Part shown: positions 30,521-40,233 of the stretch, piece after piece | Position numbering within the stretch: the first letter of the stretch is position 1 | How the letters are laid out: each line of letters begins with the position of its first letter | Origin: a virus | Reading direction: 5' to 3' (one strand) | Virus record (IMG/VR): IMGVR_UViG_3300028802_000015 | Span: 1 to 61,297 of that record | DNA: 61,297 nucleotides | The notes under the pieces: generated by a model | The model's database searches: none | Told to the model about the DNA's origin: nothing | What the model saw: only the letters and a program-made list of their open reading frames with translations | Translations under genes and position numbers: made by a program

Positions 30521-33500
30521 TCACTCGGCAGCCGCAGCGTCAGCGTCCGGGTCCTGTCCACCACGTGGTGCGGGGCTCATCACGACCTGCACCTTCTCAC
30601 CGTTGGTGTCGGCGACGACGGTCACCGAGTCCAACTTCTGCCACTGCCCCACCTGGCGGCAGGTCCCCTCGGACCGCAGCGGTATCCACACCCCGGGGAC
30701 CAGTTGGTCGAACCCGACCCCGACCTGCGGGTTCAGCATCGAGTTGTCCGGCACCCGCACCACGATCGGCGACGGCCACCGCCCGGCGATGTTCCGCTGG
30801 GCCTGCGACTCCAACTGCGTGATGAGCGCCTGCCGTGCGGCCGGGGTTAGCGCCTCGTCGGTGGCCGCGGACGCCTCGTCGTAGGCGGACGCCAGCATCT
30901 CGATCGGCCCGTAGTAGGCGTTGGGGAACGGCTCGTCCTTGGGACGCACCGCGCCCCACACCCCGGACCCGTTGGTGACCGCCTCGTAGTTCGCGGTCTG
31001 CATCCCGTACTCGGTGACGATCGGCGGCTGGTCGAAGTCGTTGTCCCGCATCTCCGGCAGGCGGCCGATCGCCCGGTGGGTGTCCCACAGGATGATCCGG
31101 CGACCGACCGTGGTGTAGTCCAGCCCGGCGGTCGCTGCCAGGTCGTCCACCTGCTCCCACGCGGTCTGGCTGTAGTCGGCGACCACCCGGGACTGCCGGG
31201 CGTCGTCCGGCCCGTTCAGCGCCGTCAGGTGCGGCAGGATGTTCGGGTCGCTGGGGGCCAGCGCATTCACGATGATCATCTGCGCGCGCTCGACCACGGT
31301 CCGCAGCCCGCGCTGCACCCCACCGGAGGTGACCGGCAGCCCGGTGACCGGATCGACCATCTGGAACGAGTCGTTGTACCCCTGCCGCATGATCCGCCGG
31401 TAGAGGTACGCCATCACGTCCTTCGCCTCGATCTCGACGGACTGCGTGGTGTATGTGATCCGGGTGATCGGCCCCTCCCACACCCGCTTCTCGTCGCGGA
31501 ACACCACGAGTTCGTGCGCCCAGGAACGCAGGTCGGCGTAGAGGCGGCAGCAGTCCGGGCCGAAGCCGTTGGTGTCCACGACGCACGCGGAAATGTCGTC
31601 GCGGCGACGGCTGAACGTGAGGTTGCTGACCGGGGTGATCTCGCCCCTGGGGGTGCGCCCGCCCTGGTCGTAGATGAACACCCGGTAGGTGCCGCAACCC
31701 AGCGCACCCTGGATCTTCGGGTTCGCCACGACCGGCTTCGCGGTGACCTCGGAGCCGGGGGTGGCGATCGACCAGAACGTCGCCGGTGCCGACCAGTCCG
31801 ACTGGGTGCCGCCACCGGTGTCGTAGGTCCGGACCTGCCACTCGTAGTGGTAGCCCGGCGCGAACGTCTCGATCGGGAACACCCAGTACGGGTTGGCCCC
31901 GGGGATGCCCGGGGTCTGCGCACCCACGTGGGTGATCCACGCCGAGTCGTCCTGACCGACCAGCCGCCACCGCACGTCCGCGCGCTTCTGGGTGTCACCG
32001 GCGTCGTAGTCGATGAACCGCCACGCCATCGTGACCGTCTTGGTCACATCCACCGCCACGTCCCGCACCGGCAGGAGCAATTGCGGTGGGCTGGTGGTGC
32101 CCATCGAGTAGAACGAGTTGGCGAACGACCAGTCCGACCAGCGGCCCTGCAAGTCCTTGGTGCGGACCATCCACTCGTAGTACGTGGAGCCCTTGAATGT
32201 GCCGGGTGGTGCCGTCCAGTTCACGACGGCGCTGCTGGACCCGTCCACCAGGACCCACGGCCCGGACGCCTGGGACACGGTGGCCGCGGTCCGGTACTGC
32301 AACTGGAAGCCGGACTGCGCGTCCCCGTCGTCGGGGTCCTCGAACGTCCACGAGAACCCGATCGGGGACAGCGACGGCATGTTGGCGTTCTCGGCCGGGC
32401 TGATCAGCGTGGACGCCGTGGGGCCACGGTTGGTCCAGAAGTCGATGCTGTTGAAGTCCTCGCTGATCAGACCCCGGTTGTCCTGCGCGTACAGCCGTGC
32501 GTAGTAGTGGGTGTCCTGCGCCAGACCGGTCAGGTCGATGAACGCCCGCTGCTCGTTGCCGAACCAGTCGGTCCAGTAGTCCCCGTAGGTCGCGAAGTTG
32601 CTGATCGTGGTGAGCCGGACCAGCATCCGGATCACATCTTCGGGGTTCGGGTCGTTGACCTCCGCCTCGACGCGCACCGTCCCGGTGGACCGGGTGGGCA
32701 CCTCGGTCTCCGCGTCAATGTCGTTGATCTTCACGGCGGTCGGCGCGGTGGGCTTGAGGTTCTCGGGCGGGGGCTCGCCCCACTTGACGACAACCGTGCC
32801 ACCAGCGGTCCCGCCGGTCCCGCGCTCGCTCTTGGCCGCGGTCAGGCCACCGGTGTAGTTGGCTCCACCGGCACCGCCGCCGCCGACCCTGACGCCCTTG
32901 CGGGACGCTGCGCCGCCGCCGCCGGAGTGGTAGCCACCACCGCCGCCGCCGCCACCGTGGCAGTCGCCTGAGGGAGGGGAACCGCCCTCGCCGCCGGGTT
33001 GCAGGATGCCGGTGCCCGGGGTCCTGTCGTTCGGCTTGTGGCCGCCGCCCCAACCGGCGAACCCGCCACCGGCCGGGGTGGTGCCACCGGCACCGCCGCG
33101 GGTCTGGGTGCCGCCGAGAGCGGAGTCGATCGGCCCGTCACCGGAGTTGCCGTCCGCGCCAGCGCCACCGGTCGCAGCGCCGCCAGCGCCACCCTTGCCA
33201 GCGTCCCCGGACGCGCCACCAGCACCACCGGCGACCGCCTTGAGGGAGCCGCTCTGGGTGCCGAGGCGGATGACGGTGGCACCGCCGCCACCGTCGCCAC
33301 CCTGACCGTTCCGGCCGCGACCACCAGCCCCGCCACCACCGAACACCGCGGACCCGGGGTTGGCCCCGGAGTTGGGCTTGCCGACACCGCCGCAGGAGAT
33401 CCAGAGTTTCTGCAACGGGGTGACCGCGAGACGGCCCTCGACCTTGCCGCCATGGCTGTTACCGGACCCACCGCCGGTCAGCGTGAGCGTCACCGATGTG

Positions 33501-33562
33501 ACGCCCTCGGGCACGGTGAACGTCTGCCACCCGCCCGAGTACCCGTATGACTCGGTGGGCAT
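30521..33562 (-). CDS. large minor tail protein, 1013 aa
   Basis: Residues 1-265 are Gly-rich (SYGYSGGWQTFTVPEGVTSV, then long Gly runs). Residues 270-620 hold fibronectin-III-like beta repeats (STYYEWMVRTKDLQGRWSDW, YHYEWQVRTYDTGG). The C-terminal 380 residues resemble the baseplate hub part of siphovirus minor tail proteins (WEQVDDLAATAGLDYT). It starts in a TGATG overlap. Confidence 0.85.
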   Translation of the reverse strand: MPTESYGYSGGWQTFTVPEGVTSVTLTLTGGGSGNSHGGKVEGRLAVTPLQKLWISCGGVGKPNSGANPGSAVFGGGGAGGRGRNGQGGDGGGGATVIRLGTQSGSLKAVAGGAGGASGDAGKGGAGGAATGGAGADGNSGDGPIDSALGGTQTRGGAGGTTPAGGGFAGWGGGHKPNDRTPGTGILQPGGEGGSPPSGDCHGGGGGGGGYHSGGGGAASRKGVRVGGGGAGGANYTGGLTAAKSERGTGGTAGGTVVVKWGEPPPENLKPTAPTAVKINDIDAETEVPTRSTGTVRVEAEVNDPNPEDVIRMLVRLTTISNFATYGDYWTDWFGNEQRAFIDLTGLAQDTHYYARLYAQDNRGLISEDFNSIDFWTNRGPTASTLISPAENANMPSLSPIGFSWTFEDPDDGDAQSGFQLQYRTAATVSQASGPWVLVDGSSSAVVNWTAPPGTFKGSTYYEWMVRTKDLQGRWSDWSFANSFYSMGTTSPPQLLLPVRDVAVDVTKTVTMAWRFIDYDAGDTQKRADVRWRLVGQDDSAWITHVGAQTPGIPGANPYWVFPIETFAPGYHYEWQVRTYDTGGGTQSDWSAPATFWSIATPGSEVTAKPVVANPKIQGALGCGTYRVFIYDQGGRTPRGEITPVSNLTFSRRRDDISACVVDTNGFGPDCCRLYADLRSWAHELVVFRDEKRVWEGPITRITYTTQSVEIEAKDVMAYLYRRIMRQGYNDSFQMVDPVTGLPVTSGGVQRGLRTVVERAQMIIVNALAPSDPNILPHLTALNGPDDARQSRVVADYSQTAWEQVDDLAATAGLDYTTVGRRIILWDTHRAIGRLPEMRDNDFDQPPIVTEYGMQTANYEAVTNGSGVWGAVRPKDEPFPNAYYGPIEMLASAYDEASAATDEALTPAARQALITQLESQAQRNIAGRWPSPIVVRVPDNSMLNPQVGVGFDQLVPGVWIPLRSEGTCRQVGQWQKLDSVTVVADTNGEKVQVVMSPAPRGGQDPDADAAAAE

Positions 33563-34926
33563 CAGGCGGCTCGGCTGTAGAGCGACAGGTCAACGATCGG
33601 CGGCTTCTGGGTCTGCGGCAGGTCCACCGTCACCACGTAGCCGATCCCGCAGGACAGTTCCGGCCACGCGAACGGGTTGCCGTCGGAGCCGAACACCAGG
33701 CTGTCCGCGCGGCGGCGGCCACCACCGGGGGTCTGCAAGTAAACCACCCGGTCGGAGCCGTCGAACACCAGCGTGGAGTTCTGCGGGATGTACGAGAACA
33801 CAATGTCGCCGCAGAAGTTGCACGGGTCCTGGTTGGGGTCACCGGCCCCAGAGGAGTCGCTGTAGAACCGCAGCCGCATCGAGCGCACCTCGTACAGCGG
33901 GGCCCTGATCTGCAACATGGGCACGACCTCACCCCACAGCGGCACCCGGTCCTTGGGGATCACGAACTGCCGCCTGATGTAGTTGACCGGGAAGTCGAAG
34001 CAGGCGATATCCACGTTGGGCAGGCCGGGCGGCGGGATCACGAACGGGCAGGCCGGGTCGAACACCGGGGTGTAGTCCTCGACGGGGCAGGTGACCTCGG
34101 TCTGCACGAACCCGTCCACGTCGAACATGCCGCCCTCGGGGACCTCGCCACCGGCGTAGGGCACGTCCACCTCGGGGTCCATGAAGCCGATCACGACCGG
34201 CTCCTCCTGGCCCCACTCGTAGGGGTTGCCCGCGACGATCGTGAACGTGGCGGTCCATACGCAGCCGCCGTCGGTCATCGTCTGCTTGCCGCTGACGGTG
34301 GGCCCGGTGAGCAGGGTCGCGTTGCGCAGGGTCCGCAGGTAGGCGTTGAGGCAGGACGACATGTCCACGGTCGGGTTCATCCCGTCCATGCGCACACCGT
34401 CCACACCGAAGCCGAACCGGCGGTCGAGCATCGCCAGGTCCAGGGTCGGCTCGCACTTGAGGTAGCACAGGTCGTGGCCCTGGCAGGAGCCGCTGGCCGG
34501 TCCGGCGCACGCCTGCCCGCCGAGGGCCGCGCGCAGCCACCGCATCCCCGCTTCGACGCCGCACTCGTTGGCACCGATCAGTGCCACGTTGAACGTGACG
34601 CTGCGGGTGGTGTGCCGGACCCGGCCGATGACACCGCCGTCGCCGACGTTCTCGGTGATGGTCGCCGACCAGGTGGCGTCCTCCACGCCGCCCACGTCCA
34701 GCGGGTAGCAGCCGAAGAAGTCGAAGGTGTCGGGGTCGCGCCAGTCCAACCACGGGGCGTCGTCCTGCAACGGGCTGGTGTACGTCTCCTCCAACAGGGG
34801 GCCGAGGTACTCGTTGCGGTAGATCGGCTTGAACCACCCGACGCCGGAGTTGCGGGCGTACACCTCGGTCCGCTGGGCGTTGACGATCTCCGTCCCGCCG
34901 TACTCGTAGTAGCCGATCCACGCCAC
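33562..34926 (-). CDS. distal-tail-type minor tail protein, 454 aa
   Basis: First gene after the tape measure, the usual place of the distal tail protein. NSGVGWFKPIYRNEYLGPLL and 15 or more Cys (CQGHDLCYLKCEP) suggest disulfides or metal sites. GCATGG context with GGAGGCCCC upstream. Probably links tube to tip. Confidence 0.83.
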   Translation of the reverse strand: MAWIGYYEYGGTEIVNAQRTEVYARNSGVGWFKPIYRNEYLGPLLEETYTSPLQDDAPWLDWRDPDTFDFFGCYPLDVGGVEDATWSATITENVGDGGVIGRVRHTTRSVTFNVALIGANECGVEAGMRWLRAALGGQACAGPASGSCQGHDLCYLKCEPTLDLAMLDRRFGFGVDGVRMDGMNPTVDMSSCLNAYLRTLRNATLLTGPTVSGKQTMTDGGCVWTATFTIVAGNPYEWGQEEPVVIGFMDPEVDVPYAGGEVPEGGMFDVDGFVQTEVTCPVEDYTPVFDPACPFVIPPPGLPNVDIACFDFPVNYIRRQFVIPKDRVPLWGEVVPMLQIRAPLYEVRSMRLRFYSDSSGAGDPNQDPCNFCGDIVFSYIPQNSTLVFDGSDRVVYLQTPGGGRRRADSLVFGSDGNPFAWPELSCGIGYVVTVDLPQTQKPPIVDLSLYSRAA

Positions 34927-34940
34927 CGTGGGGCCTCCTG

Positions 34941-34953
34941 TTTAGTGACTAAA
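34941..34953 (-). repeat. TTTAGTNACTAAA site 20 (plus-strand centre G)
   Basis: Lies between the tape-measure stop and the next minor tail gene, 15 bp before its start. Confidence 0.92.
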
Positions 34954-34958
34954 CCGAC

Positions 34959-37598
34959 CTAGAAGTAGGACGCTGCCGCGAGCCTGTTGACTGCCTCCCG
35001 GGCGACCGCCGCCGGGTCCTTGGCGGGGGTGACGATGGTCAGCCCACCGACGTTGATGCTGCGGGAGTTGTTGGTGTTCGTCTCACTGAACGCTGCCTTG
35101 CCCTGGGCGATGGCGGACAGCGAGCGGACCGCGGGGTCCACCAGCCCGAGTGGCCGGTTCAGCGGGACGACTGCTTCGGGCCCGTCCTCACCGATGAGCC
35201 GGGTCTGCGGTCCGACGAACACACCGCCGGACGCGGAGCGTGGTGCGTGCCCTGACATCTTGATGATGTAGGAGGTGGTCACCGACCGGGGGACCTGGTT
35301 CCACTCCCATTGGAGGTCGGCTATGTCATCGAGCGCTGCCTTGCTGCCGACGATGCTGTAGTCGGTCTTGACCGTCGGGGTGACCCCGCGCAGCGACCGG
35401 TTCACGTCGTTCTTGAACTTCTCGAAGTCCGCTGCTGCGGCCCGCAACCTGGGGCCGATCTTCGGCATCCAGCCGAACGCCTTCGCCGCGCCGGTGACGA
35501 ACACACCCACCAGGTCGAGGAACTTGCCGACGATCGACGCGAGCGCGTTGCGGATGGGCTGCACGATGCCCTGCGCACCCGACTTGAGTGCCCGCCACGC
35601 GTCGTCCCCCTTGCGCCCGATGCTGACCAGGTCGCTGATGGTGGACGCGAACGGGATGGACGGCAGCACCGACTTGAGCGCGCCGAACGCGCCGTTCACC
35701 CTGTCGATCGCCACCGACGCCCCGTGCAGACCAGAGGCGAGGCCCCCGAATATCTGCGACGCCAACTTCCGGTTCTCCGGGGTGTCCAGTGCGTTGAAGA
35801 TATCGAGGATGCCGCGGACCGCGTTGCCGACCTCCTTGGCGATCCGCACCCCGTCACCGATCCACTTCTTGATCGCACCGGGGTGGGTGTCGAGGTAGTC
35901 GATGAACTGCTGCACCGATTCGGTCATGCTCTGCAACAGGTCGTTGCCGCCCTCGCGAGCGTCGTCGCTGAACAGGACCTTCCCGATCGCCTCACCGACG
36001 GTGGTGATCAGGTCCCAGAGTTCCTGCGCGGAGTCGGCGGCCCGGGACATGAACCGGACGATCCCTGCCTGACCACCGGCAGAGTTGGCCCACTCGGCGA
36101 ACTCGCTGGTGACACCGGACAGCCAGCCCAGGAAGTCCATCGTGATCGGGGCAAGCCCCCGCAGCAGCCCACCGATCCCGGCGAACACGTTCCTGGCGAC
36201 GGTGCCCATCGTGCGGATCGCGTCAGGGATGAACTGCTGCATCGCCCTGACGAAGGTCCTGAATCCCGGGCTGTTCGACGCCTTGGCGAACTGCCCGATC
36301 ACGTCGCCGATCGCGTCGGACACGTCCTTGATCAGCGGGGTGATGTTCTTGAACGACCCCTCAATGTCATCCGCGGAGTCGGTGATGCCCGCGACGATGC
36401 CGCCAGCGGCGACCGTCTTGAGTTCCTTGAACTGGTCGATCGTCCCCTTGAGGGACTCTTTGAGCCCCTTCTTCATCTTGTCGTCCAGCCCGATGAACGC
36501 CAGGCCCACCGTTGCCAGACCGAACGCGATCGGGGCGAGGAGCCCGCCGAGGACACCGAGCCCAGCGGATAGCGCGAACGACACCGCTGAGCCAAGCGCG
36601 ACGATCGCCCCGACGATGCCGCTGATCAGACCGGCGACCGGGCCGAGGATCAGGATGAGACCGGCTATGGCACCGCCGACGGCGAAGATGTTCCCGGCCA
36701 GTGGGGCGAGTTCCTTGCTGAGCGCACCTAGCCCAGAGAAGCCGCCACCGGCCTGACCGAACACATCCTTGAGCCGCCTCCCCTCGTCGGCCAGCCCACC
36801 GATGCCCCGCACCACTCGGGCGAGGATCTCCACTGGGGCCTGCACGAACGCGCCGAAGAAGTTCAGCAGGTCGTTGCGGGAGCCGCGGCCGAACGCCTTG
36901 CCGACCTTGTTGCCTGCCGTGTCGAGACTGTCACCGAGCCGGTCGAGGACGTTGCGCCCGCTAGTCACTCCGCGCTCAATGTCGCGGAACCACTTCTTGA
37001 GGTGGTCCTTCTGGGAGAACTCCTCGATGTTGTGGGTGACGGTCCGCAGGTGGTGCCCGTAGTCCCTGATCGACTCGGATGCGCCGTCGAACGCGTTGCG
37101 CGCATCGACCTCGATCTCGGCCATGTTGCGGCGGAACTTGCGCTCGAACTCGTCGGCGTCCATGACCTCGGCGAGCGCCTTGTCGATCTGCCCGCGGATG
37201 TTGCCGGGCAGCACCCCGGTGCGGGACAGGCCCTCGGACATGTTCTTGGCGACCTTCTCGCCGACACGCTGAGCGCGCCCGCCGAGTTTGTCGTCGTCCA
37301 GCCCGGCGACGATCCCGCGCTGGATCTTCTCCTCCAAGCCGCGGGCGAGCAGTTGGGTGTCGGCGTCGATCTGCCCGAACGCCCGGTCGATCTTCGCGCG
37401 CAGCCCCTTCTCAAGGTTGCGGTCCTTCTTGTTCTGCGCGTTGAACCCTTCGGTGTACGCCCGGGAGTGCTCCTCGCCCTTGTCCTCGAACACCGGGTCG
37501 AGGTCGTCCATCTCGTCGCGGATGGACTTGGGCAGGCCGGTGCCGTCCGCGAGGATGCGGACGTAGGCGGTGCCGACGGTTTCCCTACCGAACGCCAC
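34959..37598 (-). CDS. tape measure protein, 879 aa
   Basis: Long helical protein with an amphipathic N-terminus, hydrophobic glycine-rich spans in the middle (GAIAGLILILGPVAGLISGI, FALSAGLGVLGGLLAPIAFG) and a C-terminal GEDGPEAVVPLNRPLG motif common in tape measures. At about 0.15 nm per residue this predicts a tail near 130 nm. The GTG start overlaps the chaperone extension. Confidence 0.93.
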   Translation of the reverse strand: MAFGRETVGTAYVRILADGTGLPKSIRDEMDDLDPVFEDKGEEHSRAYTEGFNAQNKKDRNLEKGLRAKIDRAFGQIDADTQLLARGLEEKIQRGIVAGLDDDKLGGRAQRVGEKVAKNMSEGLSRTGVLPGNIRGQIDKALAEVMDADEFERKFRRNMAEIEVDARNAFDGASESIRDYGHHLRTVTHNIEEFSQKDHLKKWFRDIERGVTSGRNVLDRLGDSLDTAGNKVGKAFGRGSRNDLLNFFGAFVQAPVEILARVVRGIGGLADEGRRLKDVFGQAGGGFSGLGALSKELAPLAGNIFAVGGAIAGLILILGPVAGLISGIVGAIVALGSAVSFALSAGLGVLGGLLAPIAFGLATVGLAFIGLDDKMKKGLKESLKGTIDQFKELKTVAAGGIVAGITDSADDIEGSFKNITPLIKDVSDAIGDVIGQFAKASNSPGFRTFVRAMQQFIPDAIRTMGTVARNVFAGIGGLLRGLAPITMDFLGWLSGVTSEFAEWANSAGGQAGIVRFMSRAADSAQELWDLITTVGEAIGKVLFSDDAREGGNDLLQSMTESVQQFIDYLDTHPGAIKKWIGDGVRIAKEVGNAVRGILDIFNALDTPENRKLASQIFGGLASGLHGASVAIDRVNGAFGALKSVLPSIPFASTISDLVSIGRKGDDAWRALKSGAQGIVQPIRNALASIVGKFLDLVGVFVTGAAKAFGWMPKIGPRLRAAAADFEKFKNDVNRSLRGVTPTVKTDYSIVGSKAALDDIADLQWEWNQVPRSVTTSYIIKMSGHAPRSASGGVFVGPQTRLIGEDGPEAVVPLNRPLGLVDPAVRSLSAIAQGKAAFSETNTNNSRSINVGGLTIVTPAKDPAAVAREAVNRLAAASYF

Positions 37599-38198
37599 TT
37601 GCCACTCCTGCCGATCCGGCCTTGCCCATCAGTTCCATGAAGCCCGCGCCCTCGTCCTCGATCTGCGCGGGGGTCGGCTTGCGCACCTCGCCGGGGATGG
37701 GCTCGGTGAGCATCGTCTCCCACTCCTCCCTGCGCTCAGGGTCGATGTGCGCCACGCACCACGCGTAGGTGAGGCTCAGGAAGCGATGGAAGGGCTGGCG
37801 GATGAGGTCGGTTTGCGCGTACGCGGCGTCGATTTCCGCCCACCGTTCCTCCGCGATGAGGCAGAGCCGGAGGACGACTGGGTAGGGCGGCCGGACCAGT
37901 CCTCCATCATCGCCTCGATGATCTCGTAGACCTTCTTGATGCCGAACGGATCGTTGCGGTCCATCAGCCGGGCGATCAGGTGTTCCTTGCTGTCCTGGTC
38001 GAACAGTTCGATGAAGAAGTTGATCGTCGCCCCGGTCCGGTCGTTCTCCGTGGAGTGCCGACCGGTGGACGCCATGTAGAGCATGATCTGCCCGTCGGAC
38101 GGCCGGAAGTAGGTGAGGACCTCACCGTCCAGGGTGAACTGTTCGCCTTCGGTGGGCTCCTCGAAGGCGTCCTCGGCGCTGGTGATGAACTCGCGCAT
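37585..38198 (-). CDS. tail assembly chaperone, -1 frameshift product
   Basis: The zero frame (37776-38198, 140 aa) begins MREFITSAEDAFEEP. In the -1 frame a second open stretch reads PYPVVLRLCLIAEERWAEID and continues to a TAG at 37585, directly before the tape measure. This is the conserved G/GT arrangement of siphophages. The shift must occur near 37890-37960. I see no canonical XXXYYYZ heptamer, so the slip site is unresolved. Confidence 0.8.
37776..38198 (-). CDS. tail assembly chaperone, short form, 140 aa
   Basis: ATG after GAGAGGAGCAAC. Conserved core: FTLDGEVLTYFRPSDGQIML, then FFIELFDQDSKEHLIARLMD. The last 35 residues (Ser/Arg/Thr-rich) are the non-frameshifted tail. Acts with the extended form as a chaperone for the tape measure. 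Confidence 0.85.
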   Translation of the reverse strand: MREFITSAEDAFEEPTEGEQFTLDGEVLTYFRPSDGQIMLYMASTGRHSTENDRTGATINFFIELFDQDSKEHLIARLMDRNDPFGIKKVYEIIEAMMEDWSGRPTQSSSGSASSRRNGGRKSTPRTRKPTSSASPSIAS

Positions 38199-38274
38199 GT
38201 TGCTCCTCTCGTCCAGGGCAGGTTAGGAGAGATGCTCCTGGCTCTCCTACTCCCCCAGCGGCGGGAGGGTACGG

Positions 38275-38287
38275 TTTAGTGACTAAA
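38275..38287 (-). repeat. TTTAGTNACTAAA site 21 (plus-strand centre G)
   Basis: Lies 77 bp before the chaperone start. A 6-7 bp stem around 38223-38246 lies between. Confidence 0.92.
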
Positions 38288-38342
38288 CGCAGGGCCCCGA
38301 TGGTGTCCGGGCTGGCGGTCAGCCACCGCCACAGGTCGCCTC

Positions 38343-38906
38343 TCACAGGTCCCTGATCCACGACGGGACCCGGCCGCGGATCGCCCGGTGGTTGTGCTGG
38401 GTCGCTCGCCACGCGCCCATCAGGAAGTTGTTCGGTGCCTGCCCCGCCACCTGGGAGGCGTAGAACGGCTTGCTGCCTTCCGGTGACGGCGGGATGCGCA
38501 TCCAGTGGCCCTTCTTGGGGATGCGGTGCCGCTTGCGTCGCACCCCGGGGATGCGGCGGCGGGTGAACTTCCCGGTCTTGGGGTCGATGGACCCCCACAG
38601 GTACGTGTACGGCTCACCGCCGGACGCCCACCCGGCGGTCGTCATAATCGGCCCGGTGGTGCCCCGCAGCACGAACATCGTGTAGGGCGCGGTGGACTCG
38701 ATCAGGCCCTCGACCTGCCGTGGACCGACCTGGTTGGTGTCGCCGCTGATCCCGTTGGCGAGCCGCCCGGTCCGCTTCGGTGCCCGTTCCTTCGCGTGCA
38801 TCACGAAGTGGGTGGTGACCAGCCCGACCCAGCGGTGCACCATGTGGCCGGGCTTGTAGAGGTCCCGGTCGAACACGACCGTCTTGACCAGGAAGCCGAC
38901 AGCCAC
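38343..38906 (-). CDS. head-tail connector/tail component, 187 aa
   Basis: GTG start immediately after the previous TAG. HAKERAPKRTGRLANGIS is typical of HK97 gp10-like neck proteins. The C-terminus is basic (RRIPGVRRKRHRIPKKGHW). Position between connector and chaperone supports a neck role. Confidence 0.78.
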   Translation of the reverse strand: MAVGFLVKTVVFDRDLYKPGHMVHRWVGLVTTHFVMHAKERAPKRTGRLANGISGDTNQVGPRQVEGLIESTAPYTMFVLRGTTGPIMTTAGWASGGEPYTYLWGSIDPKTGKFTRRRIPGVRRKRHRIPKKGHWMRIPPSPEGSKPFYASQVAGQAPNNFLMGAWRATQHNHRAIRGRVPSWIRDL

Positions 38907-39392
38907 CTAGACCTCCATGAGCGAGGCGGACCACATGCCGCCGCCGAGCCCACCGGACGGGCCGACCGGCGTGTAGACGCCGAGCCGTATGTCCTTGCTG
39001 GTGGTCACGCAGCACAGGATCGCGCGGCGCATCGTCAGCGCGTCGGCGACCTGTAGTTCGGCGTCGGCGAGCACCTCGGCGGCGGTGGGCGGGTTGCCGT
39101 CCTCGTCGGGTGTGGACACGCACCGGACGATGCCGACCTCCACGTCGAAGCCCAGCAACTTGCCGCAGTTGTCCGCTTCGATCGACGGCTCCCCGAGGGT
39201 CACCGACGGGTACATCGTGATGAGCCGGACCCAGGCCATGCCGCACCGGTCGCCGCAGTCCTGCCCGGCGTAGTCCAGCACCGTCTGCTCGCCGCCGACG
39301 ACACCGCAGAAGCACACGTTGGGCAGCGCGTCCTCGATGATCTGCGCGCACAGACACTCGGCCAGCCGTTCCAGCCGGTCCATGACTCCCAT
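38907..39392 (-). CDS. tail terminator/connector-like protein, 161 aa
   Basis: ATG in a TGATG overlap. Helical start with CLCAQIIED, then strands including GFDVEVGIVRCVS. Eleven or so Cys are unusual for the family. Gene order suggests the tail terminator or head completion protein. Confidence 0.7.
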   Translation of the reverse strand: MGVMDRLERLAECLCAQIIEDALPNVCFCGVVGGEQTVLDYAGQDCGDRCGMAWVRLITMYPSVTLGEPSIEADNCGKLLGFDVEVGIVRCVSTPDEDGNPPTAAEVLADAELQVADALTMRRAILCCVTTSKDIRLGVYTPVGPSGGLGGGMWSASLMEV

Positions 39393-40168
39393 CAGCCACT
39401 CACCCGGGGGGAGCGCAGGTCAGGGGACCACACCCGGGCGGCCTGCCGGATCGGTGTCGGGTTCCACAGCGCGATGAACGCGTCCACCTCGCGGATGCCG
39501 GTCAGCCCGTCGGGGAACGCCCCGCTGTTGACCGTCATGCTGATGCCCTGCCGGGTGATCTGGGTGACCCCGGACGGCAGTCGGCACTTGCCGCCGACGC
39601 ACGCCTTGGCGAACTCCGCGGCCAGGATGCCCGCGGCGTACTGCCCGAGCGCATCGACCGGGTGCGAGTTCAGGTACGTGATCGAGAACGTGCCGATCTC
39701 GCTGTCCGGCAGGGAGAGGTCCTGGCACACCGGCCAGGGGCACGGCCCGGCCCCGACCCACACGACCCGGTTGCCGTCGAGCCGGTAGTCCGTGGGGTCC
39801 ACCACGTCACCGTCGAGCCGGACCTCCTGCAACTCGCCCACCGGGGGCGGGAGGGCGATCTCGCAAAGGGCCTGACACGAGCAGTCGGTGGTGCAGCCGC
39901 ACGAGTTGATCCAGATACCGCTGACCACCTGCGGGAACGGGGTCGTGCCGTACAGCGCCGCCATGTCCCAGTACGCGGGCATCGCGTACGGAGCGGCGCA
40001 GTTGGTCATGCACGGCCGGACCTTCACCGGGCAGCCGCCGACCCGGTAGCCGGTCAACCGGTTCAAGGTGGACGACGCGAGCAGCACCGCCCGGTCCTGC
40101 ACCTCAGGGTCGTAGGCGTCCCAGTCGTCGCCCAGGCACCCCGGGTCCACCGTCCACGGACACGTCAC
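39392..40168 (-). CDS. head-to-tail adaptor, 258 aa
   Basis: Starts after GAGAGGAGCCC. The N-terminal helix (DAYDPEVQDRAVLLASSTLN) and a Cys-rich insert (CGCTTDCSCQALCE) fit gp15/gp6-type adaptors of actinophages. It probably docks on the portal ring. Confidence 0.75.
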   Translation of the reverse strand: MTCPWTVDPGCLGDDWDAYDPEVQDRAVLLASSTLNRLTGYRVGGCPVKVRPCMTNCAAPYAMPAYWDMAALYGTTPFPQVVSGIWINSCGCTTDCSCQALCEIALPPPVGELQEVRLDGDVVDPTDYRLDGNRVVWVGAGPCPWPVCQDLSLPDSEIGTFSITYLNSHPVDALGQYAAGILAAEFAKACVGGKCRLPSGVTQITRQGISMTVNSGAFPDGLTGIREVDAFIALWNPTPIRQAARVWSPDLRSPRVSG

Positions 40169-40190
40169 GACGGGCTCCTCTCATGCGACA

Positions 40191-40219
40191 GCCCCGACTT
40201 TAGTGACTAAAGCCGGGGC
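40191..40219 (-). repeat. TTTAGTNACTAAA site 22 (plus-strand centre G) inside a terminator-like hairpin
   Basis: The core is at 40199-40211. Arms 40191-40198 and 40212-40219 pair with one mismatch. It lies 15 bp after the major tail protein stop, a place where phages often terminate, and 31 bp before the adaptor start. Confidence 0.9.
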
Positions 40220-40233
40220 CACCGCTGTTGTGC

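Noticed and set aside
31076-32971. 631-codon rightward frame antisense to the 1013-aa tail protein
   Set aside because: Arg/Pro/Gly-rich shadow frame caused by high G+C. The opposite strand has clear domains and a ribosome-binding site.
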